Origin: Amycolatopsis sp. GM8
GTDB lineage: Bacteria > Actinomycetota > Actinomycetes > Mycobacteriales > Pseudonocardiaceae
Length of the DNA stretch: 64,000 nucleotides
NCBI RefSeq assembly: GCF_021653975.1
Contig: NZ_JAJKFK010000004.1
Span: 122,936-186,935 of the forward strand
Reading direction: 5' to 3'
Shown here: in pieces, positions 52,227 to 61,259 of the stretch
Numbering within the stretch: the stretch's first letter is position 1
Layout: every line of letters starts with the position of its first letter
Program-made: the position numbers and the translations under genes
Notes under the pieces: generated by a model
Database searches by the model: none
Seen by the model: only the letters and a program-made list of their open reading frames with translations
What the model was told of the DNA's origin: nothing

Positions 52227-52837
52227 ATTTTTCCCCAGCGGTCGCGGTAGATCACTTCGGACACCGGCTGCCGCGTCACGGGGCCGTAGCGCCCCTCCGG
52301 GAAGCCGATCGGGATGGTCGCACCCAGCTCGACCGTGGCGGGAATGCCGAAATGTTCGCGCACCGCCGGTTCGTTCGCGAGGTGGTTGGTCGTCATCGCC
52401 GCGCCGAGGCCCATGCCCCGTGCGGCCAGTAACAGGTTCTGCGTCGCGGTGAACACCGAGGACCACATGTAGTGCGGGTCCGGTTTCTCCGCCGAGGGAA
52501 AGGCGTTTTCCACCGCGGTCAGGATGAACGCCGGGATCTTGTCGAACTCCAGCACGAAGCGCCGGTACATCCGCTGGTTCCGCGCGGCCAGTGAGTGGTC
52601 GTCGTCGGCCGGTGGCCCGTCGCCGAGCGTCGGCGCGAGCGCCGTGGCCAGCATGTCACGAAACCAGCGCCGGTCGCCGGGGTCGGTGACGATGATGAAT
52701 CGCCACAGCTGGGAATTCCCCGCGCTCGCGGCGCGCGTGGCGTAGTACACCAGCCGCTCGAGCATTTCGTCCGGAACGGGGTCGGGTTTGAGCCGCCGGA
52801 TCGACCGGCAGGTCTCCATCGCCTCGAAGAGGTCCAC
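52223..52837 (-). CDS. Nitroreductase-family FMN oxidoreductase
   Basis: A 204-residue FMN-binding nitroreductase-fold protein. The early RSIRRLKPDPVPDEMLERL and SAGNSQLWRF stretches are the FMN-contacting motifs, and GMGLGAAMTT is conserved late. Such proteins reduce nitro groups, quinones or enones, or supply reduced flavin. Between LLM genes it could be the flavin reductase partner. GTG start at 52837. Confidence 0.9.
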   Translation of the reverse strand: MDLFEAMETCRSIRRLKPDPVPDEMLERLVYYATRAASAGNSQLWRFIIVTDPGDRRWFRDMLATALAPTLGDGPPADDDHSLAARNQRMYRRFVLEFDKIPAFILTAVENAFPSAEKPDPHYMWSSVFTATQNLLLAARGMGLGAAMTTNHLANEPAVREHFGIPATVELGATIPIGFPEGRYGPVTRQPVSEVIYRDRWGKM

Positions 52838-52852
52838 TCTGGTCCTTTCCGC

Positions 52853-53635
52853 TCACGCCCATTGATGGTCGTCGGGCAACCTGATCGCCGCGAACCGCGT
52901 TTCGCCATGAGTGCGGCTGCGATGCCCCTGCCCGTGGTCGTCGCGCACCAGGCACACGTCGCCGGCATGCAGCACCCGCTTGCCGCCGGATCCGCCGACT
53001 TCGAGTTCGAACCCGCCGCTCAGCACGAACACCAGGCTGGGCGAGGGCTCGGTGTGCCAGTCCCCGAACGAGCCGGGGGACAGGCACATCCAGGACAGCG
53101 CCAGCGCGTCCTGACCGGGCGAGTCGCCCGGCGTGGCCGGGAACAGCCGGTCGAGGTCGCGCAGGTTCGCCCGGTCGTCGGCCACGTACATCTCGGCGAT
53201 CGTCGGCGCGTTTCGCGGGCCACGCCGCGCTTCCAGCAGTTCCGGCATCACCGAGCCCGCCTGCCACTCGCCGGTCACCTCGACTTCGATCAGCCGGGTC
53301 TCGCCGACGAAACGGGCGGTCAGGTCCTGCTCGCCGGTGGCGTCGACCAGAACGACATCGCCCGGGCGGGCCACGGCGCGCATGTCCGGTGCGTCGATCC
53401 GCACCGCCCCGGACACGACGAGCAGCAGCCGGCGCGGACTGTCCACAAGCGACTCGCTGGTGCCGTCGGCATACCGGTGTGTCCGCACGGGACCGATGGC
53501 CCCGGCCAGTCGCGGGTCGGGCGCCGCGGCCTGCTCTTCCTCGGTGGCGGTGGCGCCGAAATGCAGGAACGGCAGTGTCAGCGCCGCGATCCGGGACTTT
53601 CCGGCGCCGTCACGACTGAGTCGGAAGCCGGTCAT
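52853..53635 (-). CDS. Cupin-domain protein (two cupin units)
   Basis: A 260-residue protein with two beta-barrel cupin regions: one around residues 65-115 (RPGDVVLVDATGEQ) and one around residues 185-250 (GDWHTEPSPSLVFVLSGGFELE; HAGDVCLVRDDHGQGH). The second has His and Glu residues suitable for metal binding. The ATG at 53635 has AAGGAG 7 bases ahead. It may be a dioxygenase, isomerase or ligand-binding protein; context points to an oxidative step. Confidence 0.82.
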   Translation of the reverse strand: MTGFRLSRDGAGKSRIAALTLPFLHFGATATEEEQAAAPDPRLAGAIGPVRTHRYADGTSESLVDSPRRLLLVVSGAVRIDAPDMRAVARPGDVVLVDATGEQDLTARFVGETRLIEVEVTGEWQAGSVMPELLEARRGPRNAPTIAEMYVADDRANLRDLDRLFPATPGDSPGQDALALSWMCLSPGSFGDWHTEPSPSLVFVLSGGFELEVGGSGGKRVLHAGDVCLVRDDHGQGHRSRTHGETRFAAIRLPDDHQWA

Positions 53636-53708
53636 CGTGGAGCTCCTTCCGGAGTGATGATATCTGACGTACGGTACAGCGATGGCAGGCGGAAGTCACG
53701 CCACAGCG

Positions 53709-54644
53709 TCACCGGGCGAGCTCGGTGATCGCGGGCGCCAGCCATTCCAATTGCTCGACACCGCTGCCGTAGTCGCCGGTCATCGGAGTCAGCATGACGT
53801 GGTCGGCCCCGGCCGCGAGATGCTCCTGGACCTTCGCCGTGATCGCGTCCCGGCCACCGTGCGCGATGATGGCGTCCACGACGTGGCCGGCCCCGGCGGC
53901 GACATCCTCGGCCGGGTAGCCGAGGCGGACGAGGTTCGCGGCATACGGCGAATCCGGCCTGCCGAAACTGGCCGCGGCCAATCGCCGCGCCGTCTCCCGC
54001 GCCCGCTGCTTGTCGGCGTCGGGGACGACCGGCAACCCGATGACGAGCAGCTTGCCCGCGCCCAGCGTGGCCCGCGCCGCGGCGGTGTACTCGGCGGGGA
54101 CGACGGTCGGCTGCGCGCCGTCCGCGATCTCACCGGCCAGTTTCAGCATCTTGGGCCCGTTGGCCGCGATGATGCGCGGGTAGGCGGCATCGGCCTCGGA
54201 CGCCGTCATCCGCTCGAGGTACTCGCGGAGGCGGGCGAGCGGCCGATCGTAGGTGTGGCCGAGCATTTCGGCGTGGAACGGGTAACCGGGTCCCAGTCCC
54301 AGCACGAACCGGCCGGGGAACGCGTCGGCGAGCAGCGCGCTCGCGCCGTGCGCGGTTTCGGCGGGCCGGGCCCACATGTTCGCGACGGAGGTGCCGAACG
54401 TCATCCGCTCGGTCGCCCCGAGCAGGACGGCCAGCTCGACGAGACCGTCCTTTCCGCCGATGCCTTCGCCGTTCCAGGCCGCCTTGTAGCCGGCGCGTTC
54501 GAGGCGGCGTACGGCATCCACCTGCATGGCCATCGGGAATCGCTTCATGGCGCCGACGGTGGGCAGGTGGAATCCCACCGGACCGATCGAGGACCGCGCG
54601 GATCGCACGCGGTCGCCACCGGCTGGGTCGCTGCTCTGTGTCAT
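53709..54644 (-). CDS. LLM-class oxidoreductase, F420-type
   Basis: A 311-residue luciferase-fold protein. Features: LPTVGAMKRFPMAMQVDAVRRLE, FGTSVANMWARPAETAHGA and GRFVLGLGPGYPFHAEMLG, as in F420-dependent LLM enzymes. The ATG at 54644 with GGGAAG 7 bases upstream is preferred to an open start at 54695 that would run through the palindrome at 54685. It is the first gene of the reverse run ending at 48416. Confidence 0.87.
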   Translation of the reverse strand: MTQSSDPAGGDRVRSARSSIGPVGFHLPTVGAMKRFPMAMQVDAVRRLERAGYKAAWNGEGIGGKDGLVELAVLLGATERMTFGTSVANMWARPAETAHGASALLADAFPGRFVLGLGPGYPFHAEMLGHTYDRPLARLREYLERMTASEADAAYPRIIAANGPKMLKLAGEIADGAQPTVVPAEYTAAARATLGAGKLLVIGLPVVPDADKQRARETARRLAAASFGRPDSPYAANLVRLGYPAEDVAAGAGHVVDAIIAHGGRDAITAKVQEHLAAGADHVMLTPMTGDYGSGVEQLEWLAPAITELAR

Positions 54645-54684
54645 CGGATCACTTCCCGGTTCACCGTGTTTCCCATAGATTTTT

Positions 54685-54699
54685 TTGAATAGCATTCGA
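54685..54699. promoter_or_regulatory. TTGAAT-N3-ATTCGA palindrome in divergent promoter
   Basis: TTGAAT-AGC-ATTCGA is palindromic apart from one base pair and has the same layout as TCGAAT-CGT-ATTCGA at 46098. It sits 40 bases ahead of the LLM gene and upstream of the ABC-transporter operon in the opposite direction. Confidence 0.5.
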
Positions 54700-54820
54700 T
54701 TAAGTTCCGGTCACGATTCTATGCGTGATTGAATCTGCTGTGTCATCGTGCCACACACCAAACGCCGACGGCACGCGGCTCCGCCGCAGCGAATACCGCC
54801 GGTGCAACGAAAGGTGAGAC

Positions 54821-56092
54821 ATGATGCGTTCAGCATCTGTGCTCGGACTGCTCGCGACGGGTGCGCTCGTGGTCGCGGCCTGTGTCGGCTGTGGCAGTGG
54901 TTCGGGTGACTCGGCCCAGGCGGGCGCGACGAGTCAAGCGCCGGCCGCCGCCCGGAGCGGGACGAAGTTCGACCCGGCCAAGCCCGCGGTCACCGTCGGG
55001 TTCCACAACATGGAGGGTGGCGCGATCTCGGTCCCCGACGTCCGGGCCGGGTTCGAGGCCGGGATGGACTACGTGAACTCCGAACTCGGCGGCATCAACG
55101 GCGGCGAGATGAAGGCGGTCAGCTGCAAGACCGACGGCTCGCCGGAATCCTCGGTCAACTGCGCCAACCAGTTCGTGCAGAAGAACGTCGTCCTCGCGAC
55201 CTCGGGTGTCGACTTCGGCGCCGACAGCATGCTCCCCGTGCTGAAGTCGGCGGGTCTCGCCGAGATGGGCATGGTCGCGCTGGCCCCGGCCATGGACCAG
55301 GCGGTCGGCGACGCGTGGTTCGCCGCGTTCTCCGCTCGTGAGGCCTACGCGGCCGACGTCGTGGAGCAGCACAACCTCGGCGCGAAGTCGCTCGCCGTGG
55401 CCATGGTGGACACCGCGGCCACGCGGTCCAACTACGACAACATCATCGCGCCCGCGGCGGCGAAACTCGGGATGACCGCGAAGGTGTTCTACTACCCGAC
55501 GCAGGCCGACTGGACCTCGCTCGCCGCGACGATCGCGGCGACGAACCCGGACGCGGTCACGCTGTGGACCACCGGCGCGGACGCCCTCGCCGCGGTTCCC
55601 GCGCTGCGCTCCGTGGGCTTCAACGGCACCATCAACGCGGGCTCCAACAACGAGATCATCCCCAGGCTGGACGCGAGCGTATTGCAGAACGTCAACTTCA
55701 CCTCGACCTTCTACAGCACGGATTTCGCCAGCGTCCCGCCGAAGGTGAAGCAGGATCTCGACGCGTTCAGCTACTACATCAAGAAGGACGGGCCGAACGT
55801 GCAGGCGATGGCGCAGGCCCAGCAGGGCTTCTACGTCGCGGTGCAGGCCGCCGACATGCTGCGCCAGATCAAGACCGACCCGCTGACCGCGAAGGCCGTG
55901 CACGACGGGATGGGCGCGACCAAGGGCGGCGAGATCTTCCGCACCACCGGCTACGACTGCTCGAAGCCGACGTGGCCGAACTCCACCGCCTGCGCCAGCG
56001 GACTCCTCTTCGCGAAGGTCAACGGCGACAAGAAACTCGAGACCCTGCCCGACCAGCCGGTGGACGTCACCGCCGTGCGCCCGGCGTCCTGA
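54821..56092 (+). CDS. Branched-chain-type ABC substrate-binding lipoprotein
   Basis: A 423-residue type-I periplasmic binding protein (LivJ/LivK superfamily). The signal peptide ends in a lipobox LVVAAC (Cys21), followed by a Gly/Ser/Ala-rich linker. The mature part has VTVGFHNMEGG and NANCANQ-like LivJ features such as SSVNCANQFVQKN. In catabolic regions such proteins often bind aromatic or alicyclic acids, not amino acids. The ATG at 54821 (or 54824) follows AAGGTGAG. It is the first gene of a three-gene importer operon. Confidence 0.92.
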   Translation: MMRSASVLGLLATGALVVAACVGCGSGSGDSAQAGATSQAPAAARSGTKFDPAKPAVTVGFHNMEGGAISVPDVRAGFEAGMDYVNSELGGINGGEMKAVSCKTDGSPESSVNCANQFVQKNVVLATSGVDFGADSMLPVLKSAGLAEMGMVALAPAMDQAVGDAWFAAFSAREAYAADVVEQHNLGAKSLAVAMVDTAATRSNYDNIIAPAAAKLGMTAKVFYYPTQADWTSLAATIAATNPDAVTLWTTGADALAAVPALRSVGFNGTINAGSNNEIIPRLDASVLQNVNFTSTFYSTDFASVPPKVKQDLDAFSYYIKKDGPNVQAMAQAQQGFYVAVQAADMLRQIKTDPLTAKAVHDGMGATKGGEIFRTTGYDCSKPTWPNSTACASGLLFAKVNGDKKLETLPDQPVDVTAVRPAS

Positions 56093-56124
56093 CGCACTGC
56101 CCGCGAACGAAGGGAACGACGATC

Positions 56125-58944
56125 TTGAGTCAGTATCTGTTGTTCTTGGTGCTCGGCCTCGGCGTCGGGGCGGTGTATGCCGCCCTGACGCTGGGGATCG
56201 TCGTGACGTACCAGGGCACCGGCGTGATCAACTTCGCCGCCGCGGCGATGGCCGCGGTGCCGCTGTACGTCTACGACGACCTCCGGCACGGAAAGCTGAC
56301 CCTGCCGGTTCCCTGGCTGCCGTCGTTCGAGGTCGGGGTGCCTCCGGTGTGGGCCTCGGTGATCATCGCCGTCGCCGTCGGAGCCCTGCTCGGCGCGCTC
56401 GTCGAGGTGGCCGTCTCGCATCCGCTGCGCAAGGCCCCGCCGCTGGCGAAGGTCGTCGCCGCGGTCGGGATCATGCTGACCCTGCAGGCGGCGGTCGCGC
56501 TCACGTACAGCACCGACGCGCGGCTCCGCACGGTGTTGCTGCCCGCGGGCACGGTCAAGATCGCCGGCGCGACCGTCGCCACCGACCGGCTCTGGCTGAT
56601 CGCGATCGTCGTCGTCCTCGGTTCCGCGCTGGCGGTGTGGTTCCGCTGGTCGCGCACCGGTCTCGCGGTGCGTGCGGCGGCGGAGAACGAGCGGGCCGCG
56701 GCGTTCGCCCGGCTCTCCCCGCGCACGCTCGGCATGGTCACGTGGGTACTGGCATCCACGTTCAGCAGCCTCGTCCTGGTGCTGGCCGGCCCGGCCACCG
56801 GCGTGCTGTCGCCGTCGACGATGACGCTGCTGGTGGTGCCCGCGCTGGCGGGCGCGCTGCTGGCCCGGCTGAGTTCGCTGTGGGTCGGCCTCGCCGGCGC
56901 GCTCCTGCTCGGTGTGGTGCAGTCGGAACTGCAGTTCGTTTCCCTGGCGAAGTCGTGGTGGCCGGAGTGGGCGAAGCAGGGGCTGACCGACGCCATCCCG
57001 TTCGTCGTCATCGTCATCGCGCTGTACCTGCTCGGGCGGACGATCCCGACCCGCGGGGACGACACGACCACCAGGCTGCCGCCGGTGATCCTGCCGCGCA
57101 ACCGGCCACTCGTGATCGGGCTGCTGGTGGCCGGCGGTGTCGCGGTGCTGGCGGCCACCAGCGGCACCTACCGGTTCGGTGTCATCACCAGCCTCGCAAT
57201 CGCGCTCATCGCGCTCTCGCTCGTCGTGCTGACCGGCTTCGTCGGCCAGATTTCGTTGGCACAGGCCGCTTTCGCCGGGGTCGCGGGCCTCGTCCTGTCC
57301 AAGTTCGGGACGGGCGTGCCGTTCCCGTTCTCGATGATCCTGGCCGCGCTCATCGCCGGTGCGGCCGGTGTCGTCGTCGGTCTTCCCGCGCTGCGAATAC
57401 GTGGCGCGCAACTGGCCGTCGTCACCCTCGCCGCCGCGCTCACCCTCCAGCGTTTCGTGTTCGCCAACCCGGCGATCGTGTCGGCGACGACGGACGTCAT
57501 CCCCAGCCCGAGCCTGTTCGGCTGGAACCTCTCGGTCCGCGACGGCCAGGACGTCGCCCGGCTGCCTTTCGGGCTGCTGGTCCTTGCCGTGGTCGCGATC
57601 GCGTTCGTCCTGGTCACCAACCTCCTGCGGGCCGGCACCGGGCGCAAGATGCTCGCGGTCCGCTCGAACGAACGAGCCGCGGCCGCCATGGGCATCGGGG
57701 TGTCCTCGGTGAAGCTGATGGCGTTCGCGCTGTCCTCGTTCCTCGCCGGGCTGGGCGGCACGCTGATCGGCTACAGCCGCGGCCAGCTGTCGGCCGACTC
57801 CTTCGGTGTGTTCGTCGGCCTCGCCTTCCTGGCCACCGCGTATGTCGCCGGGATCACCAGCGCGAGCGGCGCGCTGATCGCGGGGGCGGGAGCCGTGCTC
57901 GGCATCGTTTACGTCTTCCTCGACAGCAATCTCGACCTCGGCCAGTACTACGCGCTGATCACCGGTCTGTCGCTGATCCTGACGGTGCTGTTCAACCCGA
58001 TGGGGATCGCCGGCAAGACGCGCGCCGACTTCGATCGCCTTGCCGGCCGGTTCCGGCGCCGCAAGCCCGCGACCGCCCCGGCCGTCACGATCGCACCGGT
58101 CCCGGCCGCGCCGCCCGCGCGCGCGGTGGGCGACGTCCTGCTGCGGACTCACGGCATCACGGTCTCCTACGGTGGCGTGACCGCGGTGGACGATCTCGGC
58201 ATCGAGGTGCGCGCCGGCGAGATCGTCGGGCTGATCGGTCCCAACGGCGCGGGCAAGACGAGTTTCATCGATGCCATCACCGGGTTCACCCCGTGCGCCG
58301 GTGAGGTGACGCTCGGCGGGCGGGTGCTGAGCAAGGCGCCGCCGCACCGCCGCGCGCGGGCGGGGCTGGTCCGCACCTGGCAGGCCGCCGAACTGTTCGA
58401 CGACCTGTCGGTCGAGAACAACCTGCGCGTCGCCGACGACGTCGGCCGCGACGGCGTGAAGTTGTTGCGCGACACGGTAATGCCGAACCCGGCACCGTCC
58501 CCGGCGATCCGGAACGCACTCGAGCTGATGTCACTGACCGATGTCGTGGACAGCAGACCGGGTGAGCTCTCCCTCGGCCGGCAGAAGGCGCTCGGTGTGG
58601 CCAGGGCATTGGCGCTGCGACCCGAGGTGCTGCTGCTGGACGAGCCGGCCGCGGGCCTGGACACGGCGGAGAGCCTCGCGTTCGGTGTCCATCTCCGGCA
58701 GATCGCCGCCACCGGTGTGGGATGCCTGCTCATCGATCACGACATGCATCTCGTGCTCGGGGTGTGCGATCGCGTCTACGTGATCGAGTTCGGCAAGCTC
58801 ATCGCCGTGGGACCGCCCGACGTGGTGCGGCGCGATCCACGGGTGCTCGCCTCCTATCTCGGTGCGGACAGCGTCGGCGAGGACGGCTACGAACCCGATC
58901 TGGACGACGATGTGGAAGCGGCGTTCCCGGGCGGGCGATCATGA
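56125..58944 (+). CDS. Fused LivH-LivM-LivG: two permeases plus ATPase in one chain
   Basis: A 939-residue ABC importer component. Residues 1-300 are a LivH-type permease ([17 protein letters not shown]). Residues 320-640 are a LivM-type permease ([23 protein letters not shown]-like [12 protein letters not shown]). Residues 670-935 are a LivG-type ATPase with Walker [10 protein letters not shown] (about residue 706), signature [14 protein letters not shown] and Walker [13 protein letters not shown]. It begins with TTG at 56125, 8-10 bases after AAGGGA; no ATG fits. LivM-LivG fusions are known; the added LivH is less common. It pairs with the separate LivF ATPase. Confidence 0.92.
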   Translation: MSQYLLFLVLGLGVGAVYAALTLGIVVTYQGTGVINFAAAAMAAVPLYVYDDLRHGKLTLPVPWLPSFEVGVPPVWASVIIAVAVGALLGALVEVAVSHPLRKAPPLAKVVAAVGIMLTLQAAVALTYSTDARLRTVLLPAGTVKIAGATVATDRLWLIAIVVVLGSALAVWFRWSRTGLAVRAAAENERAAAFARLSPRTLGMVTWVLASTFSSLVLVLAGPATGVLSPSTMTLLVVPALAGALLARLSSLWVGLAGALLLGVVQSELQFVSLAKSWWPEWAKQGLTDAIPFVVIVIALYLLGRTIPTRGDDTTTRLPPVILPRNRPLVIGLLVAGGVAVLAATSGTYRFGVITSLAIALIALSLVVLTGFVGQISLAQAAFAGVAGLVLSKFGTGVPFPFSMILAALIAGAAGVVVGLPALRIRGAQLAVVTLAAALTLQRFVFANPAIVSATTDVIPSPSLFGWNLSVRDGQDVARLPFGLLVLAVVAIAFVLVTNLLRAGTGRKMLAVRSNERAAAAMGIGVSSVKLMAFALSSFLAGLGGTLIGYSRGQLSADSFGVFVGLAFLATAYVAGITSASGALIAGAGAVLGIVYVFLDSNLDLGQYYALITGLSLILTVLFNPMGIAGKTRADFDRLAGRFRRRKPATAPAVTIAPVPAAPPARAVGDVLLRTHGITVSYGGVTAVDDLGIEVRAGEIVGLIGPNGAGKTSFIDAITGFTPCAGEVTLGGRVLSKAPPHRRARAGLVRTWQAAELFDDLSVENNLRVADDVGRDGVKLLRDTVMPNPAPSPAIRNALELMSLTDVVDSRPGELSLGRQKALGVARALALRPEVLLLDEPAAGLDTAESLAFGVHLRQIAATGVGCLLIDHDMHLVLGVCDRVYVIEFGKLIAVGPPDVVRRDPRVLASYLGADSVGEDGYEPDLDDDVEAAFPGGRS

Positions 58945-59684
58945 GCACACTCATCGAGACGAACGAGCTGACCTGCGGTTATGGCCGGCTGCCGGTCGTG
59001 CGTGGGCTCGACCTGACGGTCGGCGCCGGCGAGGTGGTGTGCCTGCTCGGTGCCAACGGCGCGGGCAAGACGACCTCGCTGCTCACGATCGCCGGGGCGC
59101 TGCCGAAGCTCGGCGGGACGGTGCACGTCGCCGGTCGGAAGGTGACGGCGGCGCGCCCGCACGAGGTCGCCCGCCGCGGGGTGAGCATCGTGCCGGAGGG
59201 CCGCGGCCTGTTCTACAAGCTGACCGTCGCGGAAAACCTGCGGCTGCGGCGGCATCGCAGGTCGACCGTCTCGGTGGCCGAAGTCCTCGGCCACTTCCCG
59301 GCGCTGTCGAAGCTGATGTCGCGGCGAGCGGGCCTGCTCTCCGGCGGCGAGCAGCAGATGCTGGCCCTCGCGGGCGCGCTGGTCGCGGACCCGCGGGTGA
59401 TCATGCTCGACGAGATGAGCCTCGGGCTGGCACCGAGCATCGTCGAGCAGCTCCTGCCGATGGTGCGGGAGATCGCGGACAGCCGGGGGATGGGTGTCCT
59501 GCTCGTCGAGCAGCACGTGCTGGCCGCGCTGAAGATCGCCGACCGTGGATACGTTCTCGCGCAAGGCAATGTCGTCGCGGAAGGGACCGCGGCCGAACTG
59601 CGCCGGGACGCCGAACTGATCGAGGCGAGCTACCTCGGCGACGGCAAGGCGGTCACCGAAGCCGAAGCGATCGGTCTGATCTGA
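58941..59684 (+). CDS. livF: ABC transporter ATP-binding protein, LivF type
   Basis: A 247-residue ATPase. Walker A is GANGAGKTT, the signature [16 protein letters not shown] and Walker [14 protein letters not shown]. The typical LivF stretch [21 protein letters not shown] is present in full. The ATG overlaps the stop of the fused permease/ATPase gene (ATGA). It supplies the second nucleotide-binding domain of the branched-chain-type importer. Confidence 0.93.
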   Translation: MSTLIETNELTCGYGRLPVVRGLDLTVGAGEVVCLLGANGAGKTTSLLTIAGALPKLGGTVHVAGRKVTAARPHEVARRGVSIVPEGRGLFYKLTVAENLRLRRHRRSTVSVAEVLGHFPALSKLMSRRAGLLSGGEQQMLALAGALVADPRVIMLDEMSLGLAPSIVEQLLPMVREIADSRGMGVLLVEQHVLAALKIADRGYVLAQGNVVAEGTAAELRRDAELIEASYLGDGKAVTEAEAIGLI

Positions 59685-59767
59685 CCATGCTGGGGGATCA
59701 GGTCGGGTTCCTCGGATGCCCCGCTCCGCCGAGGTGGGGTGGCTTGTCCGTGACCGCACGCCGTGAT

Positions 59768-59790
59768 ATTTTCAAACACGTATTGAAAAT
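59768..59790. promoter_or_regulatory. ATTTTCAA-N7-TTGAAAAT inverted repeat, copy 2
   Basis: A perfect inverted repeat with 8-bp arms and a 7-base spacer (ACACGTA), upstream of the SnoaL-like gene. Core arms and spacing equal those at 38071-38089, and its left ten bases ATTTTCAAAC recur at 32814-32823. Confidence 0.65.
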
Positions 59791-59862
59791 TGGCTGGTCG
59801 GGCCGGTTTTTTCCGGCAGGCGGAACCGGAATCGAGGCGCGGTGGCGCGGCTCGGTTAGGGT

Positions 59863-59874
59863 TGGTGATCACCA
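59863..59874. promoter_or_regulatory. TGGTGATCACCA palindrome
   Basis: A perfect 12-bp palindrome 49 bases ahead of the SnoaL-like gene. A second palindrome, TCGAA-TAC-TTCGA, lies at 59899-59911 just before the ribosome site. Together with the repeat at 59768 the leader holds three candidate operators. Confidence 0.45.
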
Positions 59875-59923
59875 GGCCGCACGAGTTTCAAGCCGGACTC
59901 GAATACTTCGAAGGAGGTGTGAA

Positions 59924-60337
59924 TTGCCGGATGCCATCGACGGGGCCGATACCTTGCTCGCGAGTGTCCCGGCGATGAGCGAGGGCGAGATCGACGAGCT
60001 CTTCCAGGCTTTCGTTCATGCCTTCGGCCAACGTGACCTGGCGGTCCTGGCCTCGCTCTGGACGCCGGACATCCGCGCTTGGCACAGCGTCGACTGCCAC
60101 GCCAAGGATCGCGACGAGTATCTGGCGTTCATCGCCAACCTGCCGAAACGCGAGACTCGATTCGTGGATCCCCGCCGGACCTATTTCCACAACGGTTTCG
60201 TCCAGCAGCACATCGTGGAGATCATCCCGCCGGACGGTCCGGTCGACCGGAACTACATTTGCCTGGTGATGAGGATGGAGAATGGTCTTATCTCGCGCAT
60301 TGACGAATATATCACTTTCGGCCCGGTCATGCCCTGA
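59924..60337 (+). CDS. SnoaL-like / NTF2-fold protein
   Basis: A 137-residue single-domain protein of the SnoaL/NTF2 fold, related to small isomerases, hydratases and epoxide hydrolases such as ketosteroid isomerase. Features: FVHAFGQRDLAVLASLWTPDI early and DRNYICLVMRMENGLISRIDEY at the end. The TTG at 59924 is placed 6 bases after a strong AAGGAGG site; no ATG or GTG fits. It starts a forward run with an esterase and an LLM oxidoreductase. The exact reaction is unknown. Confidence 0.85.
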   Translation: MPDAIDGADTLLASVPAMSEGEIDELFQAFVHAFGQRDLAVLASLWTPDIRAWHSVDCHAKDRDEYLAFIANLPKRETRFVDPRRTYFHNGFVQQHIVEIIPPDGPVDRNYICLVMRMENGLISRIDEYITFGPVMP

Positions 60338-60360
60338 ACTTCGAGGTTCGGTGGCCGCCC

Positions 60361-61218
60361 GTGGCTGAGCACGCCGTCGTGAGCCCAGCTCTGCGAAAAC
60401 GGCGCGCGGCCGCGGAAGCTTTCGTCGAGCTGGCCAGCGAACCGGAAGGGGTGCGCTGGACCGAGGTGAACGCCGGTGGCATCACAGGGTTGTGGGCGGA
60501 AGCCATTGATGGCAGCGCGGACCGGGTGGTGCAGTACCTGCACGGCGGTGGTTATCTGAGCGGCTCGGCGGCCTCGCATCGCCGGCTCGGCGGCCACCTG
60601 GCCAAGGCGGTCGGTGGTCGCGTGTTCCTGCTGGATTACGGGCGGGCGCCCGAAAATCCGCACCCCGGCCCGGTCAACGACAGTGTGGCGGCCTATCGCT
60701 GGTTGCTCGATGACGGTGTGCGCCCGGATCGGCTGGCCGTGGCCGGGGATTCGTCCGGCGGCGGGCTCGCGCTGGCCACGTTGCTGAAGCTGCGCGACGA
60801 CGGGTTGCCCCAGCCCGCGGCCGCCGTGGCCCTCTCGCCGTGGACCGATCTCGAGGTCACCGGCGAGACCGTGACGAGCAACGCCGATCAGGATCTCATC
60901 GTCACCCCCGGCAGATTACGGGAGCTGGCCGAGGTTTTCCTGGCGGGCGGGGACGTTCGCGATCCGCTGGCCGCACCGCTGCACGGGGACTATCGCGGGG
61001 TGTGCCCGATCTACCTTCAGGTCGGGGGCGCCGAGATTCTCCTCGACGACAGCAACCGGGTCGCCGAGGTCGCCCGGCGAGCGGGGGTCGACGTCACGGT
61101 CGACGTATTCGCCGGGATGCAACACGTGTTCCAGATGAAGGTCGGGAAACTGCCGGCAGCCGACGAAGCGATCGCGCGCATGGGTGACTGGCTGAGCACA
61201 CGACTCGGCGGGAACTGA
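60361..61218 (+). CDS. Alpha/beta hydrolase, hormone-sensitive-lipase (HSL) family
   Basis: A 285-residue esterase of the HSL family. It has the oxyanion motif HGGGYLSG (about residue 61), the nucleophile elbow GDSSGGG (Ser about residue 132) and a late GMQHVFQM that supplies His. Such enzymes hydrolyse short-chain esters and lactones. The GTG start at 60361 lies 6 bases after GGTGG. It lies between the SnoaL-like gene and the LLM oxidoreductase, all on the same strand. Confidence 0.92.
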   Translation: MAEHAVVSPALRKRRAAAEAFVELASEPEGVRWTEVNAGGITGLWAEAIDGSADRVVQYLHGGGYLSGSAASHRRLGGHLAKAVGGRVFLLDYGRAPENPHPGPVNDSVAAYRWLLDDGVRPDRLAVAGDSSGGGLALATLLKLRDDGLPQPAAAVALSPWTDLEVTGETVTSNADQDLIVTPGRLRELAEVFLAGGDVRDPLAAPLHGDYRGVCPIYLQVGGAEILLDDSNRVAEVARRAGVDVTVDVFAGMQHVFQMKVGKLPAADEAIARMGDWLSTRLGGN

Positions 61219-61259
61219 GCGGAACGTTTCCGAAACAAGATGTGAAAGGTTGAACTCCA

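Noticed and set aside
55951-58347. A 798-codon reverse frame antisense to the fused Liv transporter
   Set aside because: Its product is dominated by Arg, Asp, Gly and Gln with no motif, while the forward strand encodes an unmistakable ABC transporter.
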